A DNA stretch of 10,552 nucleotides from Pleurotus djamor (lineage: Eukaryota; Basidiomycota; Agaricomycetes; Agaricales; Pleurotaceae): NCBI GenBank assembly GCA_029747585.1, contig JAPEVF010001364.1, forward strand, positions 1 to 10,552, in the 5' to 3' direction. Below are positions 8,616 through 10,552 of this stretch, piece by piece. Within the stretch, counting starts at the first letter, position 1, and the number at the start of each line of letters is the position of its first letter. Both the position numbers and the translations under genes were made by a program. A model generated the notes under the pieces. That model saw only the letters and a program-made list of their open reading frames with translations, made no database searches and had not been told where the DNA came from.

Positions 8616-10204
8616 ATGCCTGCACCTGCACTGGTCAGTAACTACCCTTTCAAGACAGGTTTCAAAGTCTAAATGTAAATTTTAGACGTTGATTACTACT
8701 TCTGCCACCTCTGCGCTCTATCGAGATGGTAAGTCTCAGCCGATGATTCCTAGTCGCATCAGGCTATCAGCAATCTCACTACAGCCCAACATAGCCGAAG
8801 AACGCTTTTGGGAGACCTGGTCAAACCCAAACATGCCTCGGCCCACCGTTGTCAATGTCTTCTACGTGAATCACCAAGGCCATCAGGTTTGGTACAACTA
8901 CGAGGCATATCGGTATGGACTCGCTATCCGCACTCACGGACACCAGTCTCATCGAGTTGACCAACGTCGTTCATGCTAGGAAACGAGTTGGGAATCAACA
9001 GTACATGTGGCATGGAACTCAACGTGCTTGCACCATCGGAGACGATAACTCTAAGGTCACTGCTTGTCATCATCCCCAGTGCAGCGTCTGTCACATCTTG
9101 CGTGCGACTCTTGACCCATCGAAAGCGAGTGCGTGCACCTTACCCCTCCCACAAAACAACCCACTCATGCCTCTATGTTCCGTGACAGAGAAGAGTTCGA
9201 TGTTTGGCATCGGTGCTTATGTTTCCCCTTCCTCTTCCAGTCAGTCCGACATAATTTTCTCGCCATACGTGATGCGAAACGTTTGATCACCATGACCGTT
9301 GGATATGACAGAATCCGCAGACCCACATTACTTGAAGAACTTGCATCCCGGTACCTCTCCGAACCTTGTGATGATACGCTGTGCTGTAGCCGTTGGGAGG
9401 ACGTGGATCGCCACAGAACCTATGAGAGGGGTGACCAGCCCTCCCTCAAAAGAATATGATTCCGTACGTCTCACTTATGTGGTGAACCTCTCAAAAGGCG
9501 GATCATTTTGATGTGGTGTAGATTAGCGGTGTCAAAGGGTATACCTCCAAGGGGAGGGGTAAAGGTCTTCTTCTAAATGATGAAACTGTTGTCTTCAGGA
9601 AGGAAGCCATCTTACCGGTTGAAATCATTGTCTTGCGCCTCCCTTCGGACTCACATTGTGTGTATCCCATTGCTGACAATTTTTACAAACCCACGAATGA
9701 CTTCTTCACAGCGCACATTCACCAGGCCATCTATACAGCATTCACAAGAAGGCTCATCAATCTCACTAATGGTGGTGCGTCTCGATGCCTGGAACAATCT
9801 ATGCGCTTGCAATACAGATATCGTGTTTAGACTGGAATAAATACCCGGAGGCGATACGCGACACATACGAAGGAGAGGTACTTTGGACTGACGGAAATGA
9901 GGGCTACAAATTCGGTAAGAATCATTCCAACTACCAGTTCAGACGGAAGGGACAAAAGGGCTCAACATGGACTGGATAGCATCGGCTCCAAAGATTCGGG
10001 CATACAAAGTTGTCAGGAAGGACAGAAATGGAAAGGTCATTGCAGAGGGTCGTAAGTGTGGCTTACTTACAGTCCTGTTGATGATCGTTGACTTGGTGGT
10101 TTTCTTAGTGGCATCCTCTAGTAAGTGAAACCTGCGCTGACGAGAAGAATTCCATCCACATGACACCATAAACTCTAGGTCCTTACTACTTCAGGCTAGA
10201 GTGA
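8616..10204 (+). CDS. PARP-type ADP-ribosyltransferase domain protein with embedded Cys cluster and novel C-terminal extension
   Basis: Proposed exons: 8616-8633, 8686-8728, 8795-8912, 8947-9128, 9189-9239, 9312-9463, 9522-9774, 9831-9914, 9980-10051, 10109-10120 and 10179-10204, giving about 336 residues in one frame. It matches the basidiomycete PARP-like family: LYRD...FWETW, then YEAYR, then YMWHGTQRACTIGDD (His about 82), FGIGAYVS (Tyr about 131), PPSKEYDS and LLLNDETVVF (Glu about 209). This forms the H-Y-E triad expected of NAD-dependent ADP-ribosyl transfer. Cysteines near residues 88, 100, 105 and 108 (C-x11-C-x4-C-x2-C) sit between His and Tyr and probably bind zinc. Residues from about 226 to the end form an extension I do not recognise. 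Uncertain points are exon 4, which starts at 8947 (34-nt intron) or 8980 (67-nt intron), an optional 3n intron at 9658-9711, and the 3' end. The target is unknown. Confidence in the domain is high; in the exact model, moderate. Confidence 0.8.
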
Positions 10205-10552
10205 CCAACCAACGGTTTGAGCACTGATGCATGATGAATGATCCCCCGAATTTGGCTCTGATTCTCAAGGATCCTGGGTCAGGCGTAGCACAAGAGAACC
10301 TAGCACATGTTTTGTGTCAGCACTGAGTACTGAGGTACTGACATTTCGTGGGTCGCGTGTCAAATGGAGTTGCCGGCATGGGAAGTGATGGGCTGCCAAC
10401 TTTCGTCCTCTCGTCATAGAGGTTGGTTTCCAGCCTAGGGCTGCCAGATAGATCCAGCGGCGGGTTTTCAAAGGCTACGTGATTGGGTCATCGAGGGGGA
10501 GCAGCATCCCCATGAGAATTCAAATATTCAAGGTCAAGACGTGGATTCTCAA
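10205..10552. other. 3' flank of the PARP-like gene, nothing else seen
   Basis: No gene is supported after the proposed stop of the PARP-like gene. A short imperfect tandem of GTACTGAG/GTACTGAC lies near 10326-10342. A 68-codon minus-strand frame (10471-10265) has no recognisable features. Confidence 0.4.

Noticed and set aside
9785..9979. Free-standing 64-residue protein starting MPGTIYALAIQ
   Set aside because: Its first part falls in a 56-nt GTGCGT...TTTAG intron (9775-9830). The remainder fits in frame as an exon of the upstream PARP-like gene.
10326..10342. Short tandem GTACTGAG/GTACTGAC
   Set aside because: Two imperfect 8-nt copies are expected by chance, with no larger repeat or target-site structure around them.

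Overview
This window looks like nuclear DNA of a filamentous basidiomycete, probably a mushroom-forming Agaricomycete. It has intron-containing genes whose introns are mostly 50-70 nt with GTRNGT-like donors and CTNAC-type branch points. It also has a NACHT-WD40 STAND protein and a PARP-type ADP-ribosyltransferase of kinds common in those fungi. I see no bacterial operon structure, rRNA, tRNA, CRISPR array or recognisable transposon.

Layout, left to right. (1) Positions 56-190 on the minus strand hold one coding-like exon of an unidentified gene that runs off the left edge. (2) Positions 191-1803 are mostly non-coding, with one small acidic open frame at 1407-1547 as a weak candidate. (3) Positions 6033-1804 on the minus strand hold a complete five-exon NLR-like gene of about 1335 residues: an N-terminal helical (MLKL/HeLo-like) domain, a NACHT NTPase and a WD40 C-terminal half. 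Every junction keeps frame. (4) Positions 6034-8615 form a 2.6 kb divergent intergenic region with a pyrimidine-rich tract containing two ambiguous bases. It also has a stretch near 7754-8116 that is open on both strands and cannot be assigned with confidence. (5) Positions 8616-10204 on the plus strand hold an intron-dense gene, reconstructed here as 11 exons and about 336 residues. It encodes a PARP-like catalytic domain with an H-Y-E triad and an inserted four-cysteine cluster, plus a C-terminal extension of about 110 residues that I do not recognise. (6) Positions 10205-10552 show nothing supportable.

The two main genes are transcribed divergently, an NLR-like receptor beside an ADP-ribosyltransferase. 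Both families recur in fungal and wider conflict or immune gene sets, so a functional link is possible. The sequence itself shows only their proximity. All splice sites were read by eye and need transcript support, especially the 3' end of the ART gene.
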